Assembly: GCA_914767715.1 (NCBI GenBank)
Contig: OU612066.1
Location: 8,501,001-8,565,000, forward strand
Origin: Membranipora membranacea
Taxonomy: Eukaryota > Bryozoa > Gymnolaemata > Cheilostomatida > Membraniporidae
Reading direction: 5' to 3'
DNA length: 64,000 nt
Below the pieces are notes generated by a model. It had not been told where the DNA came from. It saw nothing but the letters and a program-made list of their open reading frames with translations, and did no database searches. Shown in pieces: positions 61,601 to 64,000 of this stretch (its first letter is position 1; each line of letters opens with the position of its first letter). The position numbers and the translations under genes were made by a program.

Positions 61601-64000
61601 TGTTCACACTTTTTGACACTTTTTGCTCTCATTTCTAGACACCATTGTTCATGTTGGTGACGAGTGGTTACGACAAAACAGGAATGATAACTGAACTTCT
61701 TGTGAAGAATCTCAGAGCTGATTGCAACACGCTTTGTAAATATGAGGTGAGTGTTTCAATATTTTTTTGTTATGAGGCTTGGAATATGATAAAAAGCTCT
61801 GGAGTTGTTGAAGTGTTACTATGTGTTAGCAGATCAAGCCAACTTTGCTGGCGGCTCACCAGTAGAATGGGAATTACCGGACTGCTGGCAATTTGGATCA
61901 CCTGTTCTAATGTGTTAGCATTATAGTACATTTAGTCAGGAGACCCACCATTTTCTACTTTGATGCTTACATACGCTCAGGAGTTACTAAGTGCTGGTAT
62001 TATTGACTTTGTTTTGTTTTAGAATGGCGCTGGACAGTTAGAACGTCTCTCAGTTTTACATTATGTCAGTAAATATGGAGACCGGTGCCTTCGAGATCTG
62101 AAAACTATTCTACAGTCTAGAAATGTAGACGTTAACCTGAGCAGTGGCGAGGGTGAGTAGCTTTTGAGAATGAATATAAGTAAAGAGCATTGTCGAATAA
62201 GAAACGCATTGGTTGAGTGGCTGGCACTGGTTCTTGAAGTGGTTAAAGCTTGAAAAATGTAACAGGATATATCTAAGTCATGTCGGATGACGATGGAAAT
62301 TATATAGGCAAAACCAGGATGTTATTCATAGTCTCACTGATACTTGAGGGCCTCTCTGTAGCTGATACTTGAGGGCCTCTCTGTAGCTGATACTTGAGGG
62401 CCTCTCTGTAGCTGATACTTGAGGGCCTCTCTGTAGCTGATACTTGAGGGCCTCTCTGTAGCTGATACTTGAGGGCCTCTCTGTAGCTGATACTTGAGGG
62501 CCTCTCTGTAGCTGATACTTGAGGGCCTCTCTGTAGCTGATACTTGAGGGCCTCTCTGTAGCTGATACTTGAAGGCCTCTCTGTAGCTGATACTTGAAGG
62601 CCTCTTTGTAACTGATAATAATCTGACACTATCACCATTCCTTCCACCTGTTAATTACTTGTTATGGGAAATCCAAATGGTATATTTGTGTTTTAAAGTG
62701 ATTAGCAAAATTGATATTTGGCCTATGCGGAAAAATTTGCAGGTTGAAAGCGCCCTCTCAACATGGTCACTGTCTACGTTTTACAATTGTGCAGAGGTTC
62801 CTCATCTCACTATCTCTGAAATAAAATGAAATAAAAGTGAACTATGTCACTTGCAATGTATGCGCTCTACGCAGTGAATACTTCAATCAGCGCTGCAAGG
62901 ATGATATTTTGTACGTCTGCTGACAATAAAATCAAGCCAATGGTTCCATAAAAGAATGCAAATTTAATATTTCTACGAAGATTTCCTGCTGCGCGTAGCT
63001 TGACTAAGTATAGGTATAACATCACATTCTGACCAGGAACTATCGTGGAGTGCTTTGTCATCCGAACATTTATTCAAATAGTTCAGTTAAACTGCGCTCC
63101 GCTTATTTCTAACTTTCCCCGTACACTGCTGGTCTGATGCATTCAAAATTATTCGTTGCACTGTTGTGCTTTGCTCACGGAAAGAACAGCCGTTGGGTCA
63201 TTTAAAATAGAGACACTGAAGTAGGTCGATCTCAGGCTAGCATATTATAACACTGTTCATATTTCTGAGTGTCCAAGTTATCACCTAGCAATGGCTGATG
63301 AGTTTATTGATTTATTCTCAGGTGTGACAGCTTTACACTTGGCGCTGTGGAATCATGGTCAGATGGATATTAAGACCCGAGGGAAGATCGACAGCGCTCA
63401 GGTGGTTGATACTCTCCTACAAGCCGGTGCTGCCTGCCATACAGAGGTAGGTCATTCATTGCTGTCACACCATGTTGTTGGTTTTTCTCATTATAAGATT
63501 TATGACCTGTTTATGAAAACCCTTGTGGCTGGTAACTGATTTACTTATTCGAATAATATACATTTTTATTGCAACCACCATCATCCAAAGATGTTCTCCC
63601 TGATGTCCATGTGTATGTATGTATGTTAGTCATATGAATCAAAAAGACAATTGAAAAAGGAAAATAGCATAAAAGTGATCAGAAATAGATCAGAAATCAA
63701 TTTTCAAATTGCTTAATTATACCAGTTGGTTACAACACCAGTTTATATCATGTTGTAGGACCGAAGAAGTGGTAAGACAGCTCTTCACTTTGCTGTGGAG
63801 ACTGGAAGCCTGGAGCTTACCCGTCTGATTGTCGAGAAATGTGGTGTACCTGAGACACTGATCGACAGCAAGAACTTCGACAGACGAACACCTCTACATG
63901 TGGCAGTGCTTCTTAACACGCTGTCAGAAGATAATAAAATAGATCTCGTACGCTACCTTATATCTAAGGGAGCGAGTAAAACCGCCAAAGATAAGGACAG
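52630..64000 (+). CDS. Nuclear IkB-like protein (BCL3/IkB-zeta type), 5' part
   Basis: Atypical IkBs bind NF-kB in the nucleus through ankyrin repeats and tune transcription. Exons: 52630-52914, 53209-54259, 56317-56505, 56909-57111, 57595-57691, 58274-58411, 60275-60380, 61041-61158, 61639-61746, 62023-62152, 63322-63446, 63759-64000 (cut). Phases agree; ~930 residues are visible. Residues 1-576 are low-complexity, rich in Gln, Ser, Pro, Tyr and Asn, with 18 Tyr-x-Asn motifs and seven 9-residue repeats. A Lys-rich stretch (KKDEKDDPKKKQGKKKGT) could be a nuclear signal. Ankyrin repeats begin near residue 689: TTLHTAIRKNQLHIV, TPLFMLVTSG, SVLHYVSKYG, TALHLALWNHG, RRSGKTALHFAVETGSLELT, TPLHVAV. 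The long insert in the fourth repeat and the following RRSGKTALH match IkB-zeta best. The N-terminus matches no family I know. Confidence 0.85.
53902..54090 (+). repeat. 27-bp coding minisatellite (seven units)
   Basis: Units of 27 bp encode Q-Y-P/H/Q-N/S-x-T-S-x-x. Six of seven keep Tyr-x-Asn, and the Tyr and Gln codons are invariant. It lies inside exon 2 of the IkB-like gene, so copy number changes would alter the number of Tyr motifs without breaking the frame. Confidence 0.9.
56903..56908 (+). promoter_or_regulatory. NAGNAG tandem splice acceptor
   Basis: TAGCAG before IkB-like exon 4: splicing after either AG keeps the frame and adds or omits one residue (Ala). Confidence 0.6.
57228..57539. 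mobile_element. TIR element with embedded tRNA-like segment
   Basis: IkB-like intron 4. TTACCGTAATACCTCGCC at the left and its diverged inverted copy GTGAGGTATTATGGGTAA at the right bracket ~310 bp. Inside, 57369-57431 has an A-box-like and a clear B-box-like word (GCGGGTTTGTATCCC) in tRNA spacing on the plus strand. Either a MITE carrying a SINE or one chimeric element. Confidence 0.55.
59759..59766 (+). promoter_or_regulatory. Octamer ATGCAAAT upstream of internal first exon
   Basis: Perfect POU-factor octamer 86 bases before the ATG at 59852; a CCAAT box lies at ~59693. Suggests a promoter inside intron 6 of the IkB-like gene. Confidence 0.35.
59852..60104 (+). CDS. Alternative first exon of the IkB-like gene
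   Basis: An ATG in good context (GCCATGG) opens 84 codons ending at a donor CAAG|GTGCTT in phase 1, the phase needed by exon 7 (60275). The join gives QHHQ-D-VVAQKTPQQQ, continuing the Gln-rich style of the region. A TAG stands three codons before the ATG, so this cannot be an in-frame internal exon after exon 6. The product would be a short protein of ~85 new residues plus the ankyrin domain, lacking the Tyr-motif region. No family resemblance in the new residues, which start MEQAGQMLIDSTYINN. Unspliced, the frame runs to a stop at 60172. Confidence 0.45.
61392..61590. repeat. 9-bp minisatellite (~22 units)
   Basis: CCTACCGTA repeated head to tail with scattered single-base variants, in intron 8 of the IkB-like gene. 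Since 9 is a multiple of 3, every frame stays open on both strands, which creates false protein-like reads (VPT, RYG). Confidence 0.95.
61832..61909. mobile_element. Palindromic MITE, copy 2 (truncated)
   Basis: Intron 9 of the IkB-like gene, antisense to the copy at 36541-36659: shares GATCAAG, GGCGGCTCACC, AGTAGAATGGGAAT and the GGATCA end. An 11-bp direct repeat ATGTGTTAGCA flanks it (61821-61831 and 61910-61920). Confidence 0.7.
62338..62612. repeat. 25-bp minisatellite (11 units)
   Basis: Eleven head-to-tail 25-bp units containing TACTTGAGGGCCTCTCTG, in intron 10 of the IkB-like gene. The first nine appear identical; the last two carry GAAGG variants and the final one decays further. 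The open frame on the minus strand is an artefact. Confidence 0.97.
63553..63608. repeat. Short dispersed repeat, copy 2 (partner 27290-27345)
   Basis: Intron 11 of the IkB-like gene. Shares TTTTATTGCA, CCATCATCC and AAGATGTTCTCCCTGATGT with copy 1 in the same orientation, followed here by a short GTAT run. Confidence 0.65.

Noticed and set aside
61287-61619. Long open frames on both strands reading repeats of VPT and RYG
   Set aside because: They are the 9-bp intronic minisatellite; any multiple-of-three repeat without a stop stays open in all frames.
62338-62612. CRISPR-like regular repeat
   Set aside because: Units are directly adjacent with no spacers, and the genome is animal.
62300-62647. 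Minus-strand open frame with 25-residue repeats
   Set aside because: Product of the 25-bp minisatellite; lies in intron 10, opposite strand, no splice or family support.

Overview
This is animal (metazoan) nuclear DNA. The genes are split by GT-AG introns, introns and spacers are AT-rich, and the window is full of LINE remnants, SINE-like copies, short inverted-repeat transposons and minisatellites. The proteins (extended synaptotagmin, GRB2, NOL12, ABHD17, ATP5IF1, an OATP transporter, CDV3 and a BCL3/IkB-zeta-type nuclear IkB) are recognisably animal but diverged from vertebrate forms. A marine or early-branching invertebrate fits; the phylum cannot be fixed from the sequence alone.

Layout. 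1-4832 (-): 5' half of an extended synaptotagmin gene (membrane hairpin, SMP lipid-transfer domain, start of C2A). 4833-7882: divergent spacer with an E-box/CRE pair and a dispersed repeat. 7883-12180 (+): complete five-exon GRB2. 13078-19273 (-): complete five-exon NOL12, with a dead LINE in intron 1 and an inverted-repeat element in intron 3. 20474-21835 (-): two-exon ABHD17 depalmitoylase. 23327-25298 (-): four-exon FMN-reductase-like flavoprotein. 26192-28131 (+): four-exon mitochondrial ATPase inhibitor. 28132-31638: gene-free, with a hAT-like non-autonomous element. 31639-41560 (+): eleven-exon OATP/SLCO transporter whose introns hold several mobile-element copies. 44460-46268 (-): intronless orphan seven-helix receptor with a long repetitive tail. 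48364-51691 (-): five-exon CDV3 with an antisense LINE fragment in intron 1. 51692-52629: short CCAAT-rich divergent promoter. 52630-64000 (+): a large nuclear IkB-like gene running off the right edge.

Most interesting: the first ~576 residues of the IkB-like protein carry, by my count, 18 Tyr-x-Asn motifs spread over four exons, several of them YxNM. This is the ligand code of the GRB2 SH2 domain (YxNM can also serve PI3K). The GRB2 gene in the same window keeps the Trp that enforces this preference. The IkB gene also has a likely internal promoter and alternative first exon (59852-60104) that splices in frame just before the ankyrin repeats. The gene could therefore make a long phosphotyrosine-scaffold form and a short ankyrin form. 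This is inference from sequence and needs transcript and binding data.

All exon structures were built by hand from reading frame, splice-site dinucleotides, phase agreement and remembered family alignments. Untranslated exons, transcription starts and alternative splicing were mostly not resolvable.
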